From an uncultured Eubacteriales bacterium (GTDB lineage: Bacteria; Bacillota; Clostridia; Oscillospirales; CAG-272): DNA of 33,054 nt. The stretch covers positions 1 through 33,054 of the forward strand of contig CATKFO010000061.1 in assembly GCA_949747515.1 (NCBI GenBank), read 5' to 3'. Below, piece after piece: positions 24,643 through 32,380 of this stretch (positions within the stretch are counted from its first letter, which is position 1; each line of letters starts with the position of its first letter). Below the pieces are notes generated by a model. It searched no databases. It was not told the DNA's origin and saw only the letters and a list, made by a program, of their open reading frames with translations. Both the position numbers and the translations under genes were made by a program.

Positions 24643-24702
24643 AATAATTTATCAAGACAAAGCGCGTCGCGCCTTTCTATTCCTTTTCTAAATTAGCAAA
24701 AG

Positions 24703-25734
24703 CTATGCGAGAGCGCATGCCGAAAGAGACAGCTCGGTCATCAGCGTGCGCGGCGAAACATTATAATCTATTCTATTGAGAGCGTCGCATATGATATCGT
24801 GAAGAGCGATTAACCGTCGATTGGGCAGCGTTTCAGCATATTTGCCTACGGCTTCCGCAGAAGTATAAAAAGTAAGGTTCGCGTCCGGCGAGCTCTTCAG
24901 CGCAAGCAAGTCGCGCACTGCGTTCGCAGAATATGTCAGCAGCCTGCGAATAAAGTCGTTACCTTTCGGCAATGAGGAAGAATATGAGAGAAGTCCGGCC
25001 GCGTCCTTTTCAAAGAGCATCGAGACAAAGTTTCGAGAGGCATCCCTCGCCGCAAGGAGCCCCGCCGCCTCCGATCTTTTATCTAACAGCTCTTTCATGA
25101 CGCCGATTGAGCCTCCGGAGGCGGCTATAACGTCGTTGAACTTAGCTTTATCCTGCTTTTCAAGCCGCGCGCCATCCGGAAGCGACTTAAGATACTTGGT
25201 CGCCGCCGAAAAGTCAAGCGTTTCGGTACGAAGTATCTGAGCGCGGCTCTTTATAGTTTCAAGCAGCTTTGACGCGTCTTCAGCAATGAGAAAAAAAGTA
25301 ACGAAAGAGGGCGGCTCTTCAAGAGTAAGAAGAAGAGCGTTTTGCGCCTGTACGGTCATTTTATCGGCTTCTTCAATAACGTATGTTCTCATGTCGGAAT
25401 CGTTGGGCGCCGTGTATAGCCCAGAACGTATAGCTCTGATCTGCTCTATTCCGATAGACGCTTTATCCCCCCGCGATATTCTTACAACGTCGGGAGACAG
25501 CCCGCCGAGTATCTTACGGCACGACAGGCACTTTCCGCATGGCAAAGGAGAGGCTTCGTCGTCGAAAGCCTCGCACGACGTTGCGGCCGCCGCGAGAATT
25601 GCGACGGTTTTTTTGCCGCTTCCATACGCGCCTTCAATTATATACGCATGAGACGCGGCGCCGCGCGCTATGTCTCCGCCAAGCGTTTTTTTTATACTCG
25701 AGTTTGACTCAAGAGATGGAAATATCGGCTTCAT
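24703..25734 (-). CDS. holB: DNA polymerase III, delta' subunit
   Basis: The 343-residue clamp-loader subunit has a Walker A-like loop GAYGSGKKTVA, a four-cysteine zinc module (CEAF..PCGKCLSCRK) and sensor-region sequence YVIEEADKMTVQAQNALLLT, then LEEPPSFVTFFLIAE, the hallmark of DnaX/HolB proteins. It helps load the sliding clamp. The zinc cysteines sit at about residues 53-72. AGGAGG precedes the ATG, and the promoter at 25766-25795 begins the unit holB-ricT. Length is typical for Firmicutes. Confidence 0.93.
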   Translation of the reverse strand: MKPIFPSLESNSSIKKTLGGDIARGAASHAYIIEGAYGSGKKTVAILAAAATSCEAFDDEASPLPCGKCLSCRKILGGLSPDVVRISRGDKASIGIEQIRAIRSGLYTAPNDSDMRTYVIEEADKMTVQAQNALLLTLEEPPSFVTFFLIAEDASKLLETIKSRAQILRTETLDFSAATKYLKSLPDGARLEKQDKAKFNDVIAASGGSIGVMKELLDKRSEAAGLLAARDASRNFVSMLFEKDAAGLLSYSSSLPKGNDFIRRLLTYSANAVRDLLALKSSPDANLTFYTSAEAVGKYAETLPNRRLIALHDIICDALNRIDYNVSPRTLMTELSLSACALA

Positions 25735-25765
25735 TCCGCCTCCTCATACTATTTTATTTTTATAT

Positions 25766-25795
25766 ATTCTACCACAACATATCGTCCTTAGTCAA
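25766..25795 (-). promoter_or_regulatory. Promoter of holB-ricT
   Basis: On the minus strand TTGACT (25790-25795) and TAGAAT (25766-25771) are separated by 18 bases, about 30 bases before the holB start codon. The 309-base gap 25735-26043 also holds the divergent promoter at 25857-25885 and otherwise nothing I can support. Confidence 0.65.
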
Positions 25796-25856
25796 GGATT
25801 TGTTAAGTTCAATAAGAGCAAAACAGATGAAAAACGACATAATTTGTGCGGCGCTA

Positions 25857-25885
25857 TTGCAAAACATAACGCGCAATGGTATAAT
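25857..25885 (+). promoter_or_regulatory. Promoter with overlapping palindrome, upstream of the APC permease
   Basis: TTGCAA (25857-25862) and TATAAT (25880-25885) are separated by 17 bases. The -10 lies in a perfect 11-base palindrome GGTATAATACC (25878-25888), suitable as an operator. The 5' untranslated region would be about 150 bases. Confidence 0.6.
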
Positions 25886-26043
25886 ACCACTGTACGGAAC
25901 GCGATATATTTTCAATTTTTTTGAACGCTTTAATTATACTATTTATTTTAATTAAAAGAGCTATTGCTTAAAACGTTATATTTAATCCGTTCAACAGCAA
26001 GAATCATTAATGTATAAAAGAACAAGAAGGAGCGCCGTCCTAT

Positions 26044-27444
26044 ATGAACAACAATTCGCCAAAGCTACAAAAGCAGTTGAATCCTCTCGCAGTATGGGGA
26101 CTAGCCTTCGGATGTATAATAGGCTGGGGTTCGTTTTTCAACCCCGGACTTAAATTTCTTCCAAAGGCGGGAACTATCGGAACCGTCGTCGCTATGCTTG
26201 CGGGCGCGCTTATTATGGTTATAATCGCCGTATCGTATAATTATCTCATACCTCGTTATCCTACGGCGGGGGGAGAATTCGCATACGCGCGAGCCATTTT
26301 CGGACCGAGGCACGCCTTTGTGTGCGGCTGGTTCCTCGTTATCGCGTACATAACTAACGTGCCTATGAACGCGACTACTTTCGGATATATGACTCGTTTT
26401 TTATTTAATGAAAAGCTTGCCGTCGTTCCTCTCTACGAAATCGCCGGATTTCATGTTTATCTAAGCGAAGTTCTCATTTCAATAGCCGCGATTCTTCTAC
26501 TTGCGTTTTTCTCCATAAAGGGAATAAAAATCGCCGGACGGATTCAGTCGATATTCGCAATTTCCTTAGCCGTATCCGTAGTAATAATCGCCGTATCGGC
26601 AGTATTTAGCTCGTATACTCATCTCGCGGATTTTAAACCGTTCTTTTCACCTAACGCTCAAAGCACGGGAGAATCGATATCCGGAGTTATATCGATATTG
26701 GCGATCGCCCCGTGGGCGTTCGTCGGATTCGACACTATCCCGCAGTCCTGCGAAGAATTTAATTTTTCTACCAAAAAAGTATTTAGAATCATGCTTATCG
26801 CCATAGCGTTCGGAGCTTTTGTATATATATCTAACACGCTCGTAGCCGCAACCGCTATGTCGGAAAATTACGTCGCCGCCTTGAACGACGAATCGATAAG
26901 CTGGCTGCTTGGCTATTCAGTTAAAAATATGCTCGGATGGCCCGGACTTATAATTCTCGGCGTAGCCCTTTCGTGCGCTATACTTACGGGGCTGTTAGGA
27001 TTCCTGACCGCCACGAGCAGGCTTATGTACTCAATGGCGAAAAACGGTTATCTTCCTTCATTTTTCGCGCGTCTTAACCCCAAGACCAACACCCCGGTCA
27101 ACGCTATACTTTTCTGCGCGGCGACCTCTATAGTCGGTCCTTTGTTCGGAAGAACGGCGCTCGGCTGGTTTGTCGATATGAGCGCGATAGGAGCCGCGAT
27201 AGGATTTGCATACACATGCTTCGCCGCGGCCATAACATCGAAAAAGAGAAAGGACGCAGAAAACTGGAAGTCGGTTCATACTTTCAGTATAATAGGCGGC
27301 GTATTCTCTCTGCTGTTCATAATTATGTTTATTCCGGGAATGCCGGCCGCTCTTGACGCGCCGTCGCTTATAATGCTCGGCGTATGGATTCTGTTCGGAG
27401 TTATTTTTTACGCCGCAAGAAAAAGAAACAATAATTTTAACTGA
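26044..27444 (+). CDS. APC-superfamily amino acid/polyamine/choline-type permease
   Basis: The 466-residue protein has about twelve hydrophobic segments and the APC N-terminal signature LAFGCIIGWGSFFNPGLKFL, followed by PTAGGEFAYARAIFGP in the region where APC carriers have GGxYxY. Such permeases bring amino acids, polyamines or amino alcohols across the cytoplasmic membrane in exchange for ions or solutes. Specificity cannot be read directly. The next gene, 22 bases downstream on the same strand, is a LicC-like nucleotidyltransferase fusion, so a choline-like or ethanolamine-like substrate is a reasonable inference. An AAGGAG ribosome site precedes the ATG. It is the first gene behind the promoter at 25857-25885. 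Confidence 0.85.
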   Translation: MNNNSPKLQKQLNPLAVWGLAFGCIIGWGSFFNPGLKFLPKAGTIGTVVAMLAGALIMVIIAVSYNYLIPRYPTAGGEFAYARAIFGPRHAFVCGWFLVIAYITNVPMNATTFGYMTRFLFNEKLAVVPLYEIAGFHVYLSEVLISIAAILLLAFFSIKGIKIAGRIQSIFAISLAVSVVIIAVSAVFSSYTHLADFKPFFSPNAQSTGESISGVISILAIAPWAFVGFDTIPQSCEEFNFSTKKVFRIMLIAIAFGAFVYISNTLVAATAMSENYVAALNDESISWLLGYSVKNMLGWPGLIILGVALSCAILTGLLGFLTATSRLMYSMAKNGYLPSFFARLNPKTNTPVNAILFCAATSIVGPLFGRTALGWFVDMSAIGAAIGFAYTCFAAAITSKKRKDAENWKSVHTFSIIGGVFSLLFIIMFIPGMPAALDAPSLIMLGVWILFGVIFYAARKRNNNFN

Positions 27445-27466
27445 TACGGAAAATGGAGGCATATTT

Positions 27467-28360
27467 ATGCTTACGAAAAAGGAGTTCGACGTTTTATTGC
27501 TGCTCAGCGGAGAAGAAAAGACGCTGTCCCAGAGACAAATCGCTGAAAAGTGCGGATACTCGCTCGGCAGCGTCAATAAGCTGTTAAAAGAATTTAATGA
27601 AAAAGGATACTATACCGACGGGCGAATAACCTCTGCCGGCTTGAATATGCTTGAGCCTTACAGAGTAAAAAGAGCAATATTTTTGGCCGCCGGATTCGGC
27701 TCCAGGCTTGTTCCGATTACCCTAAACACTCCCAAGCCTCTCGTTCGAGTAGGAGGGAACCGCATTATAGACTCGCTCCTCGACGCGGTGGAGGCGGCGG
27801 AAATACCGGAAATTATAATAGTGCGCGGATATCTGGGCGAGCAGTTCGATCAGCTTCTTTATAAATACCCTAACGTAAAATTTATTGAAAACCCAATATA
27901 CAATGAGAGCAATAATATATCCTCCGCAATTTGCATAAGATATATGCTTCAGAACGCGTACGTGCTTGAGTCCGACTTGCTTCTCAGAAACCCGTCCATT
28001 ATAAGAAAATATGAGTATCAATCAAATTTTCTGGCGTTCCCGGTTGAAAAAACAGACGATTGGTGCTTTCACACAGATTCCTCCGGAATTATAACGTCTC
28101 AAAGCGTCGGCGGAGTAAACTGCCGGCAAATGGTAGGCATATCATATTGGAACGCGGACGACGGAGCTAAGCTGGCCGAAGATCTAAACGATGTGTTTAC
28201 ATCTCCCGGAGGACGCGAAAGATATTGGGAACAAACCGCTCTTCTATATAAAAAAGAGCATTATCGAATAGCGGTTCGCGAATGTAAGCCGGAAGACGTA
28301 ACGGAAATAGACACGTTCAGCGAACTAAAAAAATTAGATAAAACATACGCGGTCGACTGA
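27467..28360 (+). CDS. Winged-helix/LicC-like phosphocholine cytidylyltransferase fusion
   Basis: The 297-residue protein combines two parts. Residues 1-65 form a winged helix of MarR type (LSQRQIAEKCGYSLGSVNKL and KEFNEKGYYTDGRITSAG). From residue 68 a nucleotidyltransferase begins, with FLAAGFGSRLVPITLNTPKP (GxG...K signature), YNESNNISSA (typical of LicC) and LESDLLL, with the metal-binding aspartate at about 170. LicC makes CDP-choline from CTP and phosphocholine for decoration of surface glycopolymers. The fused HTH suggests the enzyme also senses substrate and regulates transcription, or did so ancestrally. GGAGG precedes the ATG at 27467. No choline kinase or phosphotransferase follows; the sequence decays into mobile debris instead. 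Confidence 0.85.
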   Translation: MLTKKEFDVLLLLSGEEKTLSQRQIAEKCGYSLGSVNKLLKEFNEKGYYTDGRITSAGLNMLEPYRVKRAIFLAAGFGSRLVPITLNTPKPLVRVGGNRIIDSLLDAVEAAEIPEIIIVRGYLGEQFDQLLYKYPNVKFIENPIYNESNNISSAICIRYMLQNAYVLESDLLLRNPSIIRKYEYQSNFLAFPVEKTDDWCFHTDSSGIITSQSVGGVNCRQMVGISYWNADDGAKLAEDLNDVFTSPGGRERYWEQTALLYKKEHYRIAVRECKPEDVTEIDTFSELKKLDKTYAVD

Positions 28361-28616
28361 GCGTTCGACAGCCGGTTTATAAGCTGATTTTATAATTTGC
28401 AGTCCATATGTCGCCGAATTTTTGTAGAACGTTTTTTATTACATTTAATTTATCGTACGCTACGCTATGCTTATATAACCGTCGTATAAGACCAAATCAC
28501 AGATGAATTATAATAATAAGCGCCTCCCCAGTAAAAATGCTCAAGTCCAGTAAAAACAGATATAAAAAAGGCCCTCCTATGGTAGAATGAAAGAAACTAC
28601 TATAGGAGGAAATTTT
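28361..28616. other. Non-coding AT-rich stretch before an IS3 remnant
   Basis: No gene is visible. Near the right side two CCAGTAAAAA-like repeats (28537 and 28557 regions) and CCTCCTATGGTAGAAT facing CTACTATAGGAGG suggest the left end of an insertion sequence: CCTCCTAT and ATAGGAGG form an 8-bp inverted repeat. The native AT/GC pattern of the upstream operon ends at about 28360. Confidence 0.4.
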
Positions 28617-28925
28617 ATGCCAAGAAGCTGCAGGCGCAGGGCAGTATACTGATCTTAAGGAAAAGAGATCGACGAGAAAAAATTGTAGAGAGAGTTGAAA
28701 ATGTTAAAAAAGCAGGGAAACTAACGATTATCGCAGAATACATATACGGCTTGAGAGAAAAGGTGTTTACGTAATTCCAAAACGTTTTTTCACATTATGC
28801 AGAAACACAGTTTGCTTTCAGTATTAAGAAGAAACAAATATCGCAATTACAGTCAGGCTTACATAAATATCCGAATTTGCTGAGCAGAGATTTTCATGCC
28901 GCAGACCAAATCAAAAATATGAAAC
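28617..28925 (+). pseudogene. Decayed IS3-family transposase
   Basis: Pieces of an IS3-type transposase appear in shifting frames. The first open codons after AGGAGG at 28604-28609 are interrupted by stops. RLERKGVYVIPKRFF resembles the RRIxxxLxxxG region. HKYPNLLSRDFHAADQIKN at about 28850-28910 matches the APNLLxRDFxADxPNQKW block that precedes the first catalytic aspartate. Several frameshifts and stops intervene and the catalytic core is missing. An insertion sequence once lay here and has been largely deleted. Confidence 0.65.
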
Positions 28926-28929
28926 GGAT

Positions 28930-29461
28930 ATTTAACACCTGCTTGTACTTCAATTACATCATCTATTATGGTATTCTAATTTTTTAATAACAAATATTTC
29001 CACACATTTGTTATAGCAGATTCCACCGATTTAGCGCCCCCATTTTATTGGATCAGCTTCTAACGCTTTCCTCATTTTATAAAAACATTCATTATTCATT
29101 CCAGTATTAAAAAAAGAACATATATTATGTCATTGATACGTCAATAATTTATCATATATAATTTCATGCAATTATTTCTTGCATCTATGTTTCTCCTTAA
29201 AATTCAGTTACTCATAATTATTGGCACATTTTGGGAAACAGCCTATCCAGTTCATAATAACCTGTCGGTTTCATATCGCATATACCAAAAATACTCTAAA
29301 CCCTGATAAGAGCAAAAATGATAGAAACAGAATCTTATAAAACAGTATAGCACAAAACATACGAGAATTGTGAACTATTGAAATGCTGTCAAAAACTCCC
29401 TGCCCTAAAAGTACCTTAAATGCTTTGGAATTATGATAATGTCTGTAAAAAGAAGATTAAA
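28930..29461. other. AT-rich stretch with short peptide-coding relics
   Basis: No intact gene. On the minus strand short readable pieces occur, such as MKPTGYYELDRLFPKMCQ followed by a stop at about 29220-29275, then AAGGAGAAACATAG before an ATG with a 5-codon frame. I cannot assign them to a family; they look like the ends of transferred genes. Confidence 0.35.
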
Positions 29462-30200
29462 ATGAAAGATGTTTCCATCCAAGAGGCCACTTTTGAGGAG
29501 GAAGCGTGGAAAAATGCGTTTAGGCATACGACTGCACAGGCAGTCAAAAGGCTATATCCAAATACCAAAATTGAAGCAGAGATGAAAAAAGCTTTGCAAG
29601 CTATGGAAGAAAGAAATGAGACCTATAAATCGAAATGCTTAACGACTGCCGGAAGATGAGGAAATCATTTGAGCCGTTGTCCATTGCAGGTGCATACTGG
29701 CAGGGTGATGAAAAAATAAAATGATTACTAGAATTTACGGCACATCATTTCCAAGTGAAGATTTGCTAGAGGAATATTTAAACCGATTAGAAGATGCAAA
29801 AAGGCGACATCATAGAAAACCAAGAAAAGGATTAGGCTTATTTGCACTGTTTGAAGAAGAACCGGGATTTCCATTTTCCTTCCAAAGGGACTGATATTAA
29901 AAAATTTATTGATTGACTATTGGAGAAAGCTGCACGCAAAAGAAGGGTACGTAGAAATATCCACTCCAATAATGCTGAACCGTCAGCTTTAAGAAACATC
30001 CTGACACATTTAAGATGGAACCTCGTTCTTATCGTGAATTTCCTATGCGTATCAGCGAATTGGGATTAATACACAGAAACGAACCATTTGGTACCTTACA
30101 TGGACTTATGCACGTTCGTTGTTGTACATAGGTTGTATTTGGTTCTATCGAAAGATTCATAGGTATCTTGATTGAACATTTTGCCGGAAAATTTCCATTG
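29462..30200 (+). pseudogene. thrS: Degraded threonyl-tRNA synthetase gene
   Basis: Fragments of ThrRS appear in the correct order but in different frames. First AFRHTTAQAVKRLYPNTK is joined directly to IEAEMKKALQ, so the intervening IGPAIE-type block is lost. Then come LPEDEEII and [14 protein letters not shown], then [20 protein letters not shown] (29720-29800), [36 protein letters not shown] with LHGLMHVRC (30010-30120), and finally [19 protein letters not shown] (30140-30195). At least four frameshifts or stops and several deletions, including most of the anticodon domain, make it non-functional. The order of motifs leaves little doubt about identity. It ends abruptly against the HTH remnant on the other strand. 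Confidence 0.85.
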
Positions 30201-30201
30201 C

Positions 30202-30391
30202 AGTCGATTTGTACTAAAAGACTCTCTTTCGATTTGTAACGACCATCGGCGGGGTTCTTTGCATCCACAGGTATTTTCCCACTACGTCCTTCTTGATATG
30301 CGCCGGAAACTTTCCCTTCAGAGCAAAAAACTCGGACTCATCTATCAAAAATACCCCATTTTTCAGAAGCCTGTTTTACTGCCATAAACAT
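30202..30391 (-). pseudogene. N-terminal HTH fragment, Fic-associated type, with nonsense codon
   Basis: From ATG at 30391 (GGAGG 8-10 bases upstream) the frame reads MFMAVKQASEKWGIFDR, TGA, VRVFCSEGKVSGAYQEGRS, then [18 protein letters not shown]. This matches the small helix-turn-helix found alone or at the N-terminus of Fic-family proteins in Firmicutes (EKWGISDRWVRxLCxEGxIPGA..GRSW.IP.DA.KPADGR). TGA replaces the expected TGG tryptophan codon, and the downstream part is cut where the thrS remnant begins. It is therefore doubly inactivated. Which full-length gene it came from is uncertain. Confidence 0.65.
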
Positions 30392-30427
30392 AGACACTCC
30401 CTCCAATCTCCCATATAATATATCGCT

Positions 30428-30784
30428 TTAACGGAATAATATCAGCAACATCGGAATAACTGCTATCATGTTTTTTCTATCAATTGCAAAAAACAAAAAT
30501 GCTAAACACGGAGAAACCGTCAAGCCCAATATCACACCCATATTCACAATACCTGCATAATACCCTACCCAACTTGCAAAATATAATAAACAACAAATCA
30601 TCACAGCAATAATCATCAATACTTGACAAACCGAAGCTATAGTATCAATCCCTCCTGTAACCGAATCCGCTCTTAGTACATCATTAGGCGCCGGAACAGC
30701 AAACCAAATAAAATTAGGTATCATTATAATCAAAAACAATAACAGTCCATAAATATTGAAACTCAACTTATATTCTTTCAACAC
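30428..30784 (-). CDS. Small multi-pass membrane protein, possibly truncated
   Basis: The 118-residue frame opens with GTG at 30784, 8 bases after AAAGGAG. It contains four hydrophobic stretches, including IYGLLLFLIIMIPNFIWFAV and VILGLTVSPCLAFLFFAIDR, and ends with IPMLLILFR. It resembles small hypothetical membrane proteins I recall from Lachnospiraceae that are longer, with an extra segment between VLMI and ICCLLYFASW and a longer C-terminus. That comparison is from memory, and if right this copy is internally deleted and shortened. No function is known. It is divergent to the XRE-membrane regulator at 31039. Confidence 0.5.
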   Translation of the reverse strand: MLKEYKLSFNIYGLLLFLIIMIPNFIWFAVPAPNDVLRADSVTGGIDTIASVCQVLMIIAVMICCLLYFASWVGYYAGIVNMGVILGLTVSPCLAFLFFAIDRKNMIAVIPMLLILFR

Positions 30785-30968
30785 TAAATCTGCTCCTTTA
30801 TTTCTTCTTTCATCAAAGAGTACATCTTCATATCAAACAAACGGCCTTCCTCAATATAAATCAATTAAACATCACAAAAAACTCATTGATATTCCATGAC
30901 ATGAATAGAAATTACAATTTCATGAAATAATGGAACAAAAATTGCCGATATACCTGAATGTTAAAATT

Positions 30969-31003
30969 CGTTGCTTGTAGCAACGGGCAATTCTTCATAT
31001 AAT
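30969..31003 (+). promoter_or_regulatory. Promoter with inverted repeat over the -35, upstream of XRE gene
   Basis: TTGTAG (30975-30980) and TATAAT (30998-31003) are 17 bases apart. The -35 lies inside CGTTGC-TTGTA-GCAACG (30969-30985), a perfect 6-bp inverted repeat that could be the operator of the regulator itself. Confidence 0.5.
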
Positions 31004-31038
31004 TGTGGCAAAGACTAAAAGGAAGGAGGTTATCTATA

Positions 31039-31548
31039 ATGCTAAATGAAAATATTAAAGCGATCAGAAAATCAAAAGGACTTTCTCAGCAAGAACTTGC
31101 TATCAAGCTGAATGTAGTGAGACAAACAGTATCTAAATGGGAGCAAGGATTATCAGTTCCCGATTCTGATATGTTGATCTCTATATCGGAAGTGTTTGAA
31201 ACACCCGTAAGCACATTGCTCGGAGAAACTGTTATTGAAACAGAAGTTGATAATTTAAAAACAATTTCAGAAAAATTAGAGGTTATAAACTTACAGCTGG
31301 CACAAAGGAAAACCACGAGAAGAAAAATTCTTCATTGGCTATTTATCTCATTGAGTGTAGTCATAGCAGCAATTTTTGTGACCCTAGTAGTATTAATTAG
31401 CCCTTATTTAGGTTGGGACTATAGTAATCCTGAAACCGCTGTTGTCAGAGTTGCTTTCCACGCATTTGAGTGGTTGTTTGTCAGATTGGCACCGATTATC
31501 CTTATAGGGTCAATAATCGGAATTTTCCTGACACGAAAGAAAAAGTAA
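31039..31548 (+). CDS. XRE-family regulator with C-terminal membrane segments
   Basis: The 169-residue product starts with a Cro/C1-type helix-turn-helix (IKAIRKSKGLSQQELAIKLN, then VVRQTVSKWEQGLSVPDSDM), followed by a linker coiled region and two hydrophobic segments (WLFISLSVVIAAIFVTLVVL and LAPIILIGSIIGIFL) ending in basic RKKK. Membrane-attached XRE proteins of this layout are frequent in Clostridia and often sit beside transport or stress genes. AAGGAGG lies 8 bases before the ATG at 31039; an earlier possible start at 31003 lacks a ribosome site. It is divergent from the small membrane protein gene at 30784, a possible target. Confidence 0.85.
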   Translation: MLNENIKAIRKSKGLSQQELAIKLNVVRQTVSKWEQGLSVPDSDMLISISEVFETPVSTLLGETVIETEVDNLKTISEKLEVINLQLAQRKTTRRKILHWLFISLSVVIAAIFVTLVVLISPYLGWDYSNPETAVVRVAFHAFEWLFVRLAPIILIGSIIGIFLTRKKK

Positions 31549-31614
31549 ATCCATCCTGCTTTTGAGGCGCAGATCAGATTTTAAAATATTTGTTCAATCG
31601 AATAAACAGCAGCC

Positions 31615-31673
31615 CAGGCGAGGCAGTCAACGGTAAGTAAATGGACTACGCCCACCGTTGACAGCCTCGCCTG
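31615..31673. repeat. Large near-perfect inverted repeat (two 20-base arms, one mismatch)
   Basis: The left arm at 31615-31634 begins CAGGCGAGGC and ends GTCAACGGT. The right arm at 31654-31673 is its reverse complement except for one position (A against T in the middle). The loop is 19 bases. Arms are GC-rich in an AT-rich setting, and no T-run follows. It may be a miniature mobile repeat, a site in an integrative element or a strong bidirectional transcription barrier. The rest of 31549-31714 holds nothing else that I can support. Confidence 0.7.
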
Positions 31674-31715
31674 ATAACTAAATTTATCAGCTTTTGTATT
31701 CCTCCACGATACTTC

Positions 31716-31832
31716 TTATCGGAAATATACATTCCTGTAGCTCTCCAAATATTTCAAAAAATCGCATAAGAATGAATTATTCCATTGGTATTGCTTGAGG
31801 AATTGTTGAGAAAAATCCTCTTCCATTTTCAT
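31716..31832 (-). CDS. Possible 38-residue small protein
   Basis: A short frame from ATG at 31832 encodes MKMEEDFSQQFLKQYQWNNS followed by FLCDFLKYLESYRNVYFR, an aromatic-rich peptide of plausible composition. It lies 24 bases after the XRE gene at 31857 on the same strand. The ribosome site (TAGGGG, about 15 bases upstream) is poor. It matches no family I know and could be a gene fragment or chance. Confidence 0.25.
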   Translation of the reverse strand: MKMEEDFSQQFLKQYQWNNSFLCDFLKYLESYRNVYFR

Positions 31833-31856
31833 CAAGTAATGATAGCCCCTACAATC

Positions 31857-32180
31857 TTACTTCAATTTCATACCTCTCACATAGATTTCAACCGCTTCTT
31901 TCTCTTTATCCGTTAAGGATTCCCACGTTCTCAGCACTTTCTTTTGTTCTGAGGATAATTCCAGTTTTCCCATATCATCAGAGAAAAATTGTGGCAGTGT
32001 AATCCCTAATCCATCACAAATCCTTTCTAATGTATAAAAGGTAGGTGTACTTCCCCTTTTCATCAGGTTCGACAAAGATGACTGGCTAATCCCCGTCTTT
32101 TTAGACAGCGCATACATGGTCATCTGCTTTCTGTCACAGAGTTCCTTTATTCTATTCGCAATATACTTCTCATCTAACAA
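31857..32180 (-). CDS. XRE-family transcriptional regulator
   Basis: The 107-residue protein starts MLDEKYIANRIKELCDRKQM and has a clear Cro/C1-type helix-turn-helix, TMYALSKKTGISQSSLSNLM, followed by FYTLERICDGLGITLPQFFS, the standard helix 4-5 region. The C-terminal tail (LSSEQKKVLRTWESLTDKEK) is common in small XRE proteins carried on Firmicute integrative elements. It probably binds DNA as a dimer. No partner gene is evident. Its AT-rich codon use agrees with the surrounding acquired DNA. Confidence 0.85.
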   Translation of the reverse strand: MLDEKYIANRIKELCDRKQMTMYALSKKTGISQSSLSNLMKRGSTPTFYTLERICDGLGITLPQFFSDDMGKLELSSEQKKVLRTWESLTDKEKEAVEIYVRGMKLK

Positions 32181-32325
32181 GCAACCTACACCTCACTCCC
32201 GATATATGTTGCTTACATTCTACCCGGTATGACTTAATATTATTAGATTTTCAATCAAGAAGTATATTACTTTATAGTTAAGTAGTATCGAGTTAAAAAA
32301 ATAAGCGTATCGCCTAATACTCTTT

Positions 32326-32370
32326 TTAAAAATGACCCCGATTACAGAGTATCTGCAGTCTAAGGTCATT
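32326..32370 (-). terminator. Probable terminator after the AspRS gene
   Basis: AATGACC (32331-32337) pairs with GGTCATT (32364-32370) with a 26-base loop that can itself fold. On the minus strand the stem runs into TTTTT. It lies just after the stop at 32381. Confidence 0.5.
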
Positions 32371-32380
32371 ATTGTATACT

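Noticed and set aside
29420..29659. 79-residue open frame as an intact small gene
   Set aside because: Its content is the ThrRS segment AFRHTTAQAVKRLYP joined to IEAEMKK, followed by further ThrRS pieces in other frames, so it is part of the pseudogene.
30029..30268. 79-residue minus-strand open frame
   Set aside because: It starts inside the HTH remnant after the nonsense codon and runs antisense through the thrS remnant, so it is a composite without its own start signal.
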